Assembly: GCA_033002965.1 (NCBI GenBank)
Contig: JAURVB010014718.1
Location: forward strand, 25,250 to 89,249
Source of the DNA: Piper betle
Taxonomy: Eukaryota > Streptophyta > Magnoliopsida > Piperales > Piperaceae
Reading direction: 5' to 3'
Length of the DNA stretch: 64,000 nt
Shown: piece after piece, positions 34,727-44,950 of the stretch
How positions within the stretch are numbered: position 1 is the first letter of the stretch
Layout: each line of letters opens with the position of its first letter
The notes under the pieces: generated by a model
Databases searched by the model: none
Told to the model about the DNA's origin: nothing
Seen by the model: only the letters and a program-made list of their open reading frames with translations
Program-made: the position numbers and the translations under genes

Positions 34727-35484
34727 GCAGAAAAATTTTTCTGCCTCGAGCTCGCATCTAGGTCATCTGATTATAAAGACGGCCCAGATTTATTTTAAAA
34801 AAAGAAAAGAAGGTCTGGTAACCGTGTTAGCCACTAGTGGCTTGCCGCCGTTAGCCTGCCACGGCTAGATCTGGCACCGCCAGATGCGGGTGGGCCGCGG
34901 CCGAATGTGGGCAGGTCGCGATTGGATGCAGGCGGGCCACCGTGACCAAATCTGGTCGCTACCATTCTTGTCTGGGCCGCTGTCAGCCAGATCTGGCCAT
35001 GACATGTTGGACTTGGCCGTCCCTCGGCCAGATATGGTCGGGGATGGCCAGGTCTATCCTGTTGTGGCTGGATTTGACCGGCGGCGGCCCCCGATAGGGA
35101 AAACATTGTGCCACAAATGCTACTGCACAATTGCGGATGCCCTCGCTCCCTCGACCCATCATCCCACCCCCTCGGTGGCCACGGCCACAGGGGGGTGGGA
35201 TGACGGGGTCGAAGGGGAGCAGGACAGAGGGATGTTAGCGACTGGGTGGTGGCATCCGTGGCGGGGAAGCGACGAGGAGGGAGGGGGAAGGAAGCGAGTC
35301 CCTCCCCCTCACGAAAGGGTGGCCGCGGTAGGGCAGCAGCTCCCCTTTGCGAGGCGGCGGCGTGACACAGCAGTGGGGCGGTAGCACGTTTTGAAAATTT
35401 TTTTGACAAAAGATCTGCGCCATACTTATAATCAGACGGCCTTAAAGAGAGCTCAGGGCAGAATTATTTTTCTACCCCGGGCTC
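34727..35484. mobile_element. Candidate TIR element, GC-rich core
   Basis: The left arm GGCAGAAAAATTTTTCTGCC...GAGCTC...CATCTGATTATAAAGACGG (34,729-34,785) is mirrored on the other strand by GGTAGAAAAATAATTCTGCC...GAGCTC...CGTCTGATTATAAG (35,475-35,417). These are imperfect TIRs of about 60 bp. The GC-rich interior (34,800-35,395) opens several frames with no recognisable domain. A Mutator-like (MULE) non-autonomous element is possible, but no 9-bp target duplication was identified. Confidence 0.45.
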
Positions 35485-35506
35485 TCCTTCACTTTACCAA
35501 TATATA

Positions 35507-35545
<39 letters not shown>
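35485..35545. repeat. (TA)n microsatellite bordering the pararetrovirus, left
   Basis: A run of TA dinucleotides (about 35,511-35,542) followed by a short ATAC repeat, after which viral sequence begins (about 35,546). A longer (TA)n lies at the opposite border (42,790-42,845). Confidence 0.85.
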
Positions 35546-35547
<2 letters not shown>

Positions 35548-35574
35548 CATACATAGAAACCTAGTCCATTTCAT

Positions 35575-36909
35575 ATGAGTTATATTGATTATGCTCTTGA
35601 TCAATTAGACCAAATGGATCCAAATATTGTTGCCTCTCAATATTGTCCTCTACATGCTAATTATCTAGTAGTTTCTGGTAAGACGAGATTCTTTTATGAA
35701 TTGGTCTTACAAGACATGTTATCTTGTCACATTACTCATAAATACCTTGGTGAGTCTCATCCGTTTACATATCCAGAAGTATATGAGACCAGAGTCTCCT
35801 ATAGTAAGATCATTATATATAATGTTGTATCTCTAAAAGAATATGGTCATCCTAACTTGATAAAGAAATTTTCTAATATACAACCTCCTCCTGGTTTATT
35901 CCCAAATGAGTATAATTATTGGGACTATGTGGATGCATTTGATAAAGTACTACTATATAGAAACCCTCAGAGTCAGCATTCCTAGTTTGTTAGACTTGAT
36001 CTTCAAAAACCTTGTAACATTCCTTTATGGTTTTACCAGTGGCTGTCTAAGTTTGGACCAGAAATTGAGTTCTTACCTCGTTATTATAAACTCCAGTATG
36101 ATAAGTTTTCTGAATTGATTCATAAAAGTTCCAATAATCCATTTTTCTACTTTATAAGATATTACAGAATTCCATGGATTCTATCTTGGAACTTTTGCTT
36201 TCACACCTTTGATGACAAGGGAATTCTTATTCCTACTCTGGCTTATTGCATATATGTCAGAGGGTGGGATAAGTTTAGTATATCTATTGCTATTCCTAAA
36301 AAACAGGACTTATTTCCTGAGCCAGATCATCCCTTGCCAGGGTCAATCCTTCCAGTGCTCCCACCAGCACTACCTTCTAATGTTAAAGCTTGGTTGTTGC
36401 AGGTGCAGAGAGATAATCCAGAGATGATTGATGAAGAAGCTCTTAAATTTTCATGGCTACTCAATTCTTATGGAGTAAATCCCCAACTAGAATCTGTTTC
36501 TGATTCAAAATGCATTGAAGGACCAAGTCAAGATCATTTTGCACAATCACCTTGGGGAACGAAAGATTTACAGTGTAACCTTTGTGGAAACATTGGACAC
36601 ACAGCAATTGTATGCACTGCCTCTCCATTCTCTGAGTCTGAGCCTAAATGTCTCTGTTGTGGCCAAATGGGTCATACTGCATTTTATTGTCCAGCAATTT
36701 ATAGAGATGCTACTCCAATGTGTAGTCCATCTAGACAAGCAGACAGTCAGCAGTCTTCATCTCATACTGTTAATTTAGAGCCTAGTCAATCTCCATGGAA
36801 GACAATGAAATTCTCTGTGGGTCCCTCTATTGACCCCACTGTGGGTCTCTCTGCTACCATGGTCCCTACTCCCACGTCAGCTGGGCCCAAGAAAGAATCT
36901 TATCCTTAA
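35575..36909 (+). pseudogene. Pararetrovirus ORF2, copy A (two zinc knuckles), interrupted
   Basis: The frame runs about 445 codons with an internal TAG at 35,983-35,985, where copy B has Trp. The protein has a Tyr/Phe/Trp-rich N-terminal two-thirds (blocks such as FPNEYNYWDYVDAFDKVLLY and IPWILSWNFCFHTFDDKG). Two CCHC zinc knuckles follow near the C-terminus (CNLCGNIGHTAIVC and CLCCGQMGHTAFYC, about 36,573-36,690), then a Ser/Thr/Pro-rich tail. Function is unknown. Position downstream of the ORF1 polyprotein and upstream of the viral promoter fits the unassigned ORF2 of florendoviruses. The N-terminus present in copy B (before the YIDYA segment) is cut off here by the (TA)n border. Confidence 0.75.
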
Positions 36910-37228
36910 GGTCCGGTTACCCGTTTACCTGACCCGGTTATTTATTATCCGTTTACCCGGTTAAGAAGTTTATAAATAAGTCTTTCCTCTCTCAGTTGGG
37001 GATCATCTCAGAAATCTTCTAAGTTTTTAATCTTTTAGTTTGTGAGTTTCTTTCCTGAAGTTTGCTTTTCAGTTCTCTTTCGAGTTTGTTTAATCAGTCT
37101 TTTGTTTTGTCTTCTTCTTTCCTGGTTTATTATTTCTGTTATAAAGAAAGGAATCTAGATGAGTCGCTTTCATCCTTCCTTTTACATTATAAATTTCTTA
37201 TCTTAGTGTTTCTGAGTTTGAGTTGTGC
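36872..37228 (+). promoter_or_regulatory. Pararetroviral promoter/leader, copy A
   Basis: Copy A of the intergenic region has a CCACGTCA (TGACG-type bZIP site, inverted) at 36,872-36,879 and a TATAAATA box at 36,971-36,978. A C/T-rich initiator-like stretch (CTTTCCTCTCTCAGTTGGGG) and a T-rich leader follow. It parallels copy B at 41,327-41,334 and 41,228-41,235. Transcription from it would run rightwards, antisense to ORF1. Homology to copy B is lost at about 37,228. Confidence 0.55.
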
Positions 37229-37305
37229 CGCTTTCACTCTTTCTTTTTCCTTTTCTTCTCAGCCGTTTATTCGTGTTTCAGTGTTATGTCAGTATGTTTC
37301 TTCAA

Positions 37306-40227
37306 TCAGAAAATCCCAAAAGATTTGATTTGCGCTTGAGTCTTTCCCTCTTTATCTGGAATAGAATCTACCATATCTAAAAGTAATTCTTCTTGTGCTG
37401 TGATTACATTTTTACTTGGTCTATTTAGATCCATTATTCTGTTGTAATCATCACACCCACAAGTACTTTCACTTGATGATGAAGATTCTTCATCTTCTAG
37501 GTTAAGTTCTAGAGCATCATATTCAGAAGTATTTTCTGATAATTGATCATCTGATTCTTCTAAAAGATTAATTAAACTTTGCTTTTCTTCCTCAGGAATG
37601 TTTAATTCTTTTATCTTTTTGTTTAATCTATATTGGGTTCTTGTGTGTCCAATCTGACCACAGTCCCAACAAACTAAAGGTTTCAAAGGTTTAGATGTAA
37701 AAGATTTATTTTTCTTTTGATTCTTTTTAGCTTTTACTGGTTTCTTTTCTACATTAGTAGTTTTCTTTCTTCTTTTACAAGGAATAAAAGATTTACTACG
37801 TTTATTTTTATTACCTTTATTTTTATTAGGATATTTAGGAGTTATATTAGTTCCAAACTGTTGGCAAAAATCTCCTAATTCTCTTTTTCCTAATAATTTT
37901 TGTTTCTTTAATTGATTTCTTAAATTCAATTCATTACAAAGTTTTAATCCTTCTGAGACAACTTGTCCTACCAATTGTCCAAAAGTATATGTAGAATAAG
38001 GAATTGTACCATGCATTTCCCTTAATCTATTTCTAACTCTTTCCGCAAAAAGTGTTGGTAAACCAGAAATAAATCTTTCTTTCCAAACATCACTATTTGA
38101 ATCTACTCTTTGATATAATAAGGTTAAAAATGTATCTTTATACCACCTGAAATGTGTCAAAGTTGGACATCTCAGATTTAATATCAACTCTTGTATTCTT
38201 TCATTAAGTTGATTAATATTACCTACAAAGTAATGTAATATTGTCTGAACTAAAGTATATACTGATTCTTCTCATACCTGCTGAGTACTAGGGTCTATTT
38301 TTACAGAATTTAAGATTTCTATTTTTTGAGGTTGTGTTAAATGATTATCCCACCAACCTTTAAGTTGGCCTGTAAACCCTGCAATTATCATTTCAGAAAT
38401 TTGTCTATCTGAATTATTATTTGTTCTACAAATAGTAGCATACATAAGTATATTATGTAATACTGTTATTATCTGATATTCAGACTGTCCATCAATATTC
38501 CATTCATAGACAGATTCTCCATTGTATTGTGATAAAGTAATATTTTGGTTTTCTTCAAATAATAAATTAGCAGGAGTTGGTCTTTGATAATAATTTAACG
38601 TTTGAGGTAAAGGATTTTTCTTTGCTACATTTATAGAATCTGTAAACTGATTTATCAAATCTTCAGATTCATATCCTTTAATAGTTTTAATTTTTAAATC
38701 TCCTAGTTTTCCTGTTAACCTTTCCAAAAATTCTTCTGTTATAGGAGGTCTTTTATTAAACTTAGTAGTTATCATAGGAGGTTTAATCAATACAGGTTTA
38801 AGAATTTCTTCTTCAACCTTTTCTTTACCTTTCTGTCTAGGAGTCCAATTATCTTCTATATTCGATAATTGATTTGCTATGGTTTGTAAATGCATATGGG
38901 TATAATTATTTTGTTTTATAATTATAGCTATATCCTCTGGTTTAGACTCAGTCTTAACGAAGGACATTGCTTCTATTGTTCCATGTTTAATACTGCCTAC
39001 AGGAGGATGTCTACTAGTAATAATTTTACCATCAGTTGTTTCCCAATTTCTAGGTTCTTTATGAACTAAGATTTTAGGAGTTACTAATTCCTTAAACCAT
39101 TTTTTAAAAGGAATTTCATATTTTAAAGATTTTAAATCTTTATAATAAAGTTCTTTATATTCTTGTCTTTGAGTTTCATCAAATATGTTAAAATACCAAT
39201 CTCTAAAGGTTTTATTTCTTTGTTGCATAAACTCTTTAGAGCATTTCTTCCTATTTGGTTCAAAGTCTATAGTATTTATTTTAAATTCCATATCTGAGAA
39301 ACTTGGCTCATCCGTATATAACGCATGAGGTATATTATGTTCTGACATAAGGATTCCAGCTACATTAGAACTAGAAGGTTTATCATGTTCTGATATAAAT
39401 CTTGTAGAAGTACTATTTCTTCCAAAGATTATGTTAACATCACCATTAGTTTCTTCTATAATGGCTTCTGCAGATCTTTTCTCTACTTTGGGAGGAACTA
39501 CTTGTTCTAATTTCCAAATTTCTGGAAGAACTATATCTGTCCACTTAATAATTTTAGGAATCTCTATATTAGCTTTGGTTGTATCTATTTGGAATAATGT
39601 TGTATTCCCTTTTCTAGATGCTAGTTTAGCATTAGGATTAATTGTTGTCATAGCCTTAAAACATATTCTATATAACACACATATGTTTTGGGATCCTTCT
39701 TTCATATCATATCCTTGTGTTTTCATGTTCAAACACAAAACATCTTTAAGATGAGGATCACTTAGGGATAATGAAAAATTTGGATAACAATTAAAATATA
39801 CAGGTCCAGTTCCTAAACTGGATTCTATTATTCCTAATAGAGAATCTTTAAATTTATTATGTCTGTTATCTCTAAGACATAATAATATTGAAGTATTTAA
39901 ACCATCTCTTGTCAATGGTTTAACAGCTACTTGTACTAATCCTAAGTGAATATAATTATATTCATTTCTTAATTCTTCTAATATCTTGTTACTTAATAAA
40001 GATAAGTTATCTGTAAAGTTTTGTAAACTTATACTTTCTTCATATGTTTTAATAAGATATGCCTGTTTAAATTCTAATAAGCCTTTATTATATATTTTAG
40101 TAGGCTTCACTTTAGGGATACTCCACTTATTTAGTCTTTGTTCAATATTATTATACACTAGTTGTTCAGTTATCTTAGAACTTTCTAAGTCCTTAGATCT
40201 CTTCACTAGTTGTTGTAAGAAAGCCAT
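37306..40227 (-). pseudogene. Pararetrovirus ORF1 fragment: movement protein + coat protein
   Basis: 974 codons from ATG 40,227, broken by one in-frame TGA (38,274-38,272) and ended by the rearrangement junction at 37,306. The N-terminal approximately 300 residues match the 30K-type movement protein of Caulimoviridae (a VLYRICFKAMTTINPN block followed by an 'IIKWTDIVLPEIW' motif), which in viruses forms plasmodesmal channels. The coat part follows a linker and has LKGWWDNHLTQPQKIEI near 38,320, then a Lys-rich stretch and a zinc knuckle CWDCGQIGHTRTQ-Y (about 37,620-37,670). The expected last Cys of the knuckle is Tyr. An acidic C-terminal tail follows. Protease and RT, which should come next, are missing. 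Confidence 0.85.
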
Positions 40228-41296
40228 CTATCCTCAGATAGATTCTACACCTGACACTAGGAATTTGGTAGCAGTACACAACTGCGACTTGGCGCCTAAC
40301 CACGGCTTAACGTCGACTTACTAGACTGCGTCACCTAGCTTTGGTCATGTCTCTATGATTCTAAATGGCTCTGATACCACAAACAACGGGGATTTCTAAT
40401 GACTTATAAAACTTCCAAAACTAACTTAACAACACAGAGTAACAACTTAATAACACATTAATATGAACAACTTAATATATTCACAATAATTAATAATAAA
40501 CATAAACTTTAAACATTAAGCATAAATATAATATTAACAATAATCATAAACATTAAACAATAAGCATAAATATCATAAAATATTTATCTCACAGAATATC
40601 TTATACCCTTTCACAGGGACATGTATCAAAAATATAATTTATATCCTTTGCAGGAGCAATTATATCCCTTGTGGGAGTAAAAACGAGTTTTTTATGGAAA
40701 ACGGTTTTTTATCAGTACATATCAATATGTAAAGAAATAAGTAAAATCATACTAGAAATTTACTTCTTTACTGCTTGGTAATTTCTTACAAATTCACTCT
40801 TGGTGAATACACTCAATACAGTACTCTCAATACATACACATACAGGTATACTAATACAAGTATGTATATTTTACAAATCCTTAGTATCTGAACTGAGTAC
40901 GTACAAACCCACAAACAAACACTATGCAGATCAAACTATTTTTTTTTTTCAAACGGATAGATCAAACTCAAACTCTGAAACTCAGAAACACGAAGATAAG
41001 AAATTTATAAAGTAAAAGGAAAGATGAAAGAGACTCATCTAGATTCCTTTCTTTATAACAGAAATAATAAACAAGGAAGGAGGAAGACGAAGCAGAAGAC
41101 TGATCAAACCTTTGAAAACAAACTCGAAAGAAAATTGAAAAGCAAACTTAAGGAAAGAAACTCGCAGACTCAAAGATTAAAAGCTTAGAAGATTTTCGAG
41201 ATGCCCCCAACTGAGAGAGGAAAGACTTATTTATAAACTTCTTGACCGGGTAATCAGATAATTAATAACCAGGTCAGGTAAACGGGTAATCGGACC
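40228..41296 (-). promoter_or_regulatory. Pararetroviral intergenic region with promoter and leader, copy B
   Basis: Reading leftwards: a TATAAATA box at 41,235-41,228, a C/T-rich initiator-like stretch about 30 bases further (around 41,205), a leader of roughly 980 nt rich in T and short ORFs, then the primer site and ORF1 ATG. A TGACGTGG (bZIP/as-1-like) site lies upstream at 41,327-41,334, inside the end of ORF2. This is the arrangement of the pregenomic RNA promoter in Caulimoviridae. A (T)n/(A)n tract at about 40,938-40,950 is specific to this copy. Confidence 0.6.
40366..40378 (-). other. Primer binding site, initiator tRNA-Met (pararetroviral)
   Basis: Minus strand TGGTATCAGAGCC, extended by ATTTAG, 139 nt upstream of the ORF1 start. 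It is complementary to plant initiator tRNA-Met and marks the minus-strand DNA start (map position 1) of Caulimoviridae genomes. Confidence 0.92.
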
Positions 41297-42780
41297 TTAA
41301 GGATAAGATTCTTTCTTGGGCCCAGCTGACGTGGGTGTAGGGACCATGGTGGGGACAACAGAGGGACCTAGTCAGTAGGGACCACAGTGGGGTCAGTAGA
41401 GGGACCCACAGAGAATTTCATCGTTTTCCATGGAGATTGACTAGACTCTAAATTAACAGTATGAGATGAAGACTGTTGACTGTCTGCTTGTCTAGATGGA
41501 CTGCACATTGGAGTAGGATCTCTATCAATTGCTGGACAATAAAATGCAGTATGACCCATTTGGCCACAACAGAAACATTTAGGCTCAGACTCAGAGAATG
41601 GAGAGGCAGTGCATACAATTGCTGTATGTCCAATGTTTCCACAAAAGTTGCACTGTAAATCTTTCTTTCCTCAAGGTGATTGTGCAAAATGATCTTGACT
41701 TGGTCCTTCAATGCATTTTGAATCAGAAACAGATTCTAGTTGGGGATTTACTCCATAAGAATTGAGTAGCCATACAAATTTAAGAGCTTCTTCATCAGTC
41801 ATCTCTGGATTATCTCTCTGTACCTGTAACAACCAAGCTTTAACGTTAGCAGGTAGTGCTGGTGGGAGCATTGGAAGGATTGACCCTGGCAAGGGATGAT
41901 CTGGCTCAGGAAATAAGTCCTATTTTTTAGGAATAGCAATAGATATACTAAACTTATCCCACCATCTGATATATATGTGATAAGCCAGAGTAGGAATAAG
42001 AATTCCCTTGTCATCAAAGGTGTGAAAGCAAAAGTTCCAAGATAGAATCCATGGAATTCTGTAATATCTTATAAAGTAGAAAAATGGATTATTGAAACTT
42101 TTATGAATCAATTCAGAAAACTTATCATACTGGAGTTTGTAATAACAAGGTAAGAACTCAATTTCTGGTCCAAACTTAGACAGCCACTGGTGAAACCATA
42201 AAGGAATGTTACAAGGTTTTTGAAGATCAAGTCTAACAAACCAGGAATGCTGACTCTGAGGGTTTCTATATAATAGTACTTTATCAAATGCATCCACATA
42301 GTCCCAATAATTATACTCATTTGGGAATAAACCAGGAGGAGGTTGTATATTAGAAAATTTCTTTATCAAGTTAGGATGACCATATTCTTTTAGAGATACA
42401 ACATTATATATAATGATCTTACTATAGGAGATTCTGGTCTCATATACTTCTGGATATGTAAACTGATGAGGCTCACCAAGGTATTTATGAGTAATGTGAC
42501 AAGATAACATATCTTGTAAGACCAGTTCATAAAAGAATCTCGTCTTACCAGAAACTACGGGATAATTAGCATATAGAGGACAATATTGTGAGGCAACAAT
42601 ATTTGGATCCATTTGGTCTAATTGATCAGGAGCATAATCAATATAACACATATGAAATGGACTAGGTTTCTGTATGTATGGGCTCAAGTTTGTATATGAC
42701 TTTTTCTCTGAAGAAGGTTTTGGGTTTGGAAATCGAGGGTAATTTCTGTAAAAAGGTGGAGGATGATTAGGGTGATGAGG
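41297..42780 (-). pseudogene. Pararetrovirus ORF2, copy B (two zinc knuckles), interrupted
   Basis: Minus-strand counterpart of copy A, near-identical and longer at the N-terminus. Extra residues (a PHHPNHPPPFYRNYPRFPNP stretch) lie before the shared part, up to the (TA)n border at 42,790. It has the intact Trp codon where copy A has TAG. Its own stops are a TAG after the ISIAIPKK segment (about 41,928) and a TGA replacing Trp before the first zinc knuckle (about 41,673). The two CCHC knuckles are retained (about 41,530-41,655). Stop codon TAA at 41,299-41,297. Same unknown function as copy A. Confidence 0.75.
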
Positions 42781-42787
42781 CAGTTTT

Positions 42788-42789
<2 letters not shown>

Positions 42790-42845
<56 letters not shown>
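42790..42845. repeat. (TA)n microsatellite bordering the pararetrovirus, right
   Basis: About 27 uninterrupted TA dinucleotides directly adjoining viral ORF2 sequence. Confidence 0.93.
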
Positions 42846-42846
<1 letters not shown>

Positions 42847-43723
42847 TAATGAACAAGCTCAATTTGCTCTAAATGCGTTGAGGACTTAGTTAGACCATAT
42901 ACATTAGGAATATATCAGAATTCTTCTTAAAATCATTTTACATATCAATCCAGCAAATCGTTGAGGGAAGATTAATGTGATCATTGAAGCATGTAAAAAG
43001 GGAATATAAAGCAATGACACCAAACAAATAACTCAATTACTAAAGAGGGTAAAAAAAGAAGCTTCTTATTCCACCTCCTTTGTTATCTCACCATTGTTAT
43101 CTCATAGGACGAACAAGACCCATGAAAAAGGAAGGTCTGGATTTGGCTGGCAAGAAGCTGGCAACGCAGAAGCAGAGGTGACCTTTCCTGCCGGCTGCCG
43201 CATTAAGAGGACTTCTGCTTTGTCTAGGCCTAGTTTAATTTTAAAAAACAGATTATTTAATTTTTGAAAATTATTTACATCAATTTGGTTTAAACCGAAG
43301 TGGCCAAACCAATTTTCCTAGCAGTCCTTCGATCACCCAAACTACAAATGAAACCGAACCCAACAATATCCAAAAAATAACAGAACCCAAAAACATCAAG
43401 GTTTGGTTAGATTTATTCAAAATCAAAATTATAAAAACTATATAAAAATTTATTATAATTTTCATAATCAAGTAAAAAATACATGATTTAAACATCATAA
43501 TCATATTAAAAAAATTCTATACATACATATTATGTTGTACAACTCAAATAAAAAAAACTCATACAAAACTTAAATATTAAAGTTTTTTTAAAATTTTTTT
43601 GGTTTTTTGATCTAGCTAGCTTCCGAATCTAATTTTCACACTTAAAAATTTTGCACAAGATGGAAACCAGACTGAACCAAAACCAAATATTTTATTAATA
43701 AGAGAGGATAAGTAAGTCACTAA
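42846..43723. other. Intergenic DNA with possible MITE remnant
   Basis: No gene supported. At 43,230-43,700 there are many 'GGTTTGG'/'AACCAAA'/'GAACCCAA' motifs. Possible ends at about 43,275 and 43,675 resemble the motif-rich candidate MITE at 16,797. Borders unresolved. Confidence 0.3.
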
Positions 43724-43964
43724 TCTACTCTTATTAAAAAATAAAGAAAACTAAATACCGACCTCTTATTAAATAATAAGAGTTTTGACCAATTAAAATA
43801 CAACAAAAATATAAAAAGTAAATCAAATTATCATATTATATCTTCTCATTCAAATTAAAATCTATCTTCAAAGCAAGAGTCAATCAAAATCTCTAAGATA
43901 TAAAATTATTATAATGTCTCATTATTTAACGAGATTTTACGTGCATTGCACAATATCTTGCCTA
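43724..43964 (+). mobile_element. Possible decayed Helitron-like element
   Basis: The left end TCTACTCTTATTAAAAAATAAAG is typical of Helitron 5' ends. About 220 bp on, ACGTGCATTGCACAATATCTTG contains a short GTGCAttGCAC palindrome like the 3' hairpin, but the CTRR terminus is not intact. Confidence 0.35.
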
Positions 43965-44950
43965 TTAAAGTATAAAATTATTTGGAGCTATTTAAGAGTA
44001 GCTACAATTGACAAAAAAATTTCATCATTTTGGGGACTTGAGGAAAATATTTGCAAGGGAAAATGTTCAATTAACAAATATCTTTTTTCTTAAAATTAAT
44101 AAAATATTCAATTTATGCTCCAAAAATGTTTCCATGGTTCTAAGAATGAGGAAAATCATTATATACTTAACTAAAAGATAATATGCTTTCTCATGGTTAA
44201 AACTTTCATTGAAAAACAATGGGAAAAGTAGAACTTTTCTTTACAGTTATTTTAAAAAGATTAGAGGAAAATCCTCAATTTTTCTTGAAGTTTCTCCCTT
44301 TTTGTATATTCCCATGATTTAATCGTGGCAATAAGCAATGATACTTTTTTAATTGCGACATAGTCTGTGTCGATTTTTTAAAAATTTGTATACACCACAA
44401 TTTTGCCATGGTAACGAATTGTGACAAAAAAATTTTTGTTGTGTATGCCACGACTTATTTGCAAGGAAATGCTTGGTCAAAACCTTTGTTGGGATTTATT
44501 AAAGATTTACCATTCTCCAATTAGAAGTTGTGGTCCCAAATGGGATGTTTCTAAGAAGTAGAATGAAGAGCTCATAAATAGTAAAGAAAGTTAGAAAGCC
44601 TACATATGCACGTAGGAGTGATGATCACAACTGGAAAACTAAGAAAATTTAGGGCCTAAGTACTAGATTAAAACTGAATTAGGTTGGCAACTTGCAATGC
44701 AAGAAAGGATGGACGCTCTTGATCTTGGGGGCTATATAAATATCACTACTTCAAAAAGAAAAAGGGAGAGCTCTGAGTATGAGGAGGCTTGGAAGTTTAG
44801 AAGAATCTTAGGGTTTGGAGAGCAGCAACACCATTGGAGAAAAATTTAAGAAAAAGGAGAGAAGTCATGCTAAGACATTGACAGCTTTGTTTGCAAATCT
44901 TCTTGCCCTCTTCTTTTCTTTTCTTTTATTTTGATTGTATTGAACTCTAA
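43965..44950. other. Intergenic DNA
   Basis: Mostly AT-rich with no ORF of note. 44,700-44,950 has features of an LTR R/U5-like stretch (a purine-rich block then a CTTTTCTTTTCTTTTATTTTG tract) but was not assigned. Confidence 0.35.

Larger units (their letters stand above)
35546..42789 (-). mobile_element. Endogenous pararetrovirus locus (Caulimoviridae, florendovirus-like), rearranged
   Basis: About 7.2 kb of integrated plant pararetrovirus DNA between two (TA)n tracts. On the minus strand, in viral order, are ORF2 copy B (42,780-41,297), the intergenic region with a TATA box, leader and tRNA-Met primer site (41,296-40,228), and ORF1 with movement and coat protein parts (40,227-37,306). At about 37,230-37,320 this joins an oppositely oriented copy of ORF2 plus promoter (35,546-37,228), producing inverted arms of about 1.65 kb. 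Protease, RT and RNase H are absent. ORF order and TA flanks fit florendoviruses. Stops in all ORFs make this a dead fossil. Confidence 0.85.

Noticed and set aside
34119..34868. 249-codon plus-strand ORF and 189-codon minus-strand ORF at 34.1-34.9 kb
   Set aside because: GC-rich low-complexity (Pro/Ser or Gly/Arg) translations. The PRP18-like similarity is in two other frames, so these long frames are not the ancestral protein.
34834..35423. 191- and 166-codon ORFs at 34.8-35.4 kb
   Set aside because: Inside the GC-rich core of a TIR-bounded candidate element; no domain, both strands equally open.
29654..40378. TGGTATCAGAGCC motifs as tRNA genes
   Set aside because: These are primer binding sites (13 bases) adjoining an LTR or a pararetroviral leader. 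No cloverleaf can be formed around them. No complete tRNA or rRNA gene was found in the window.
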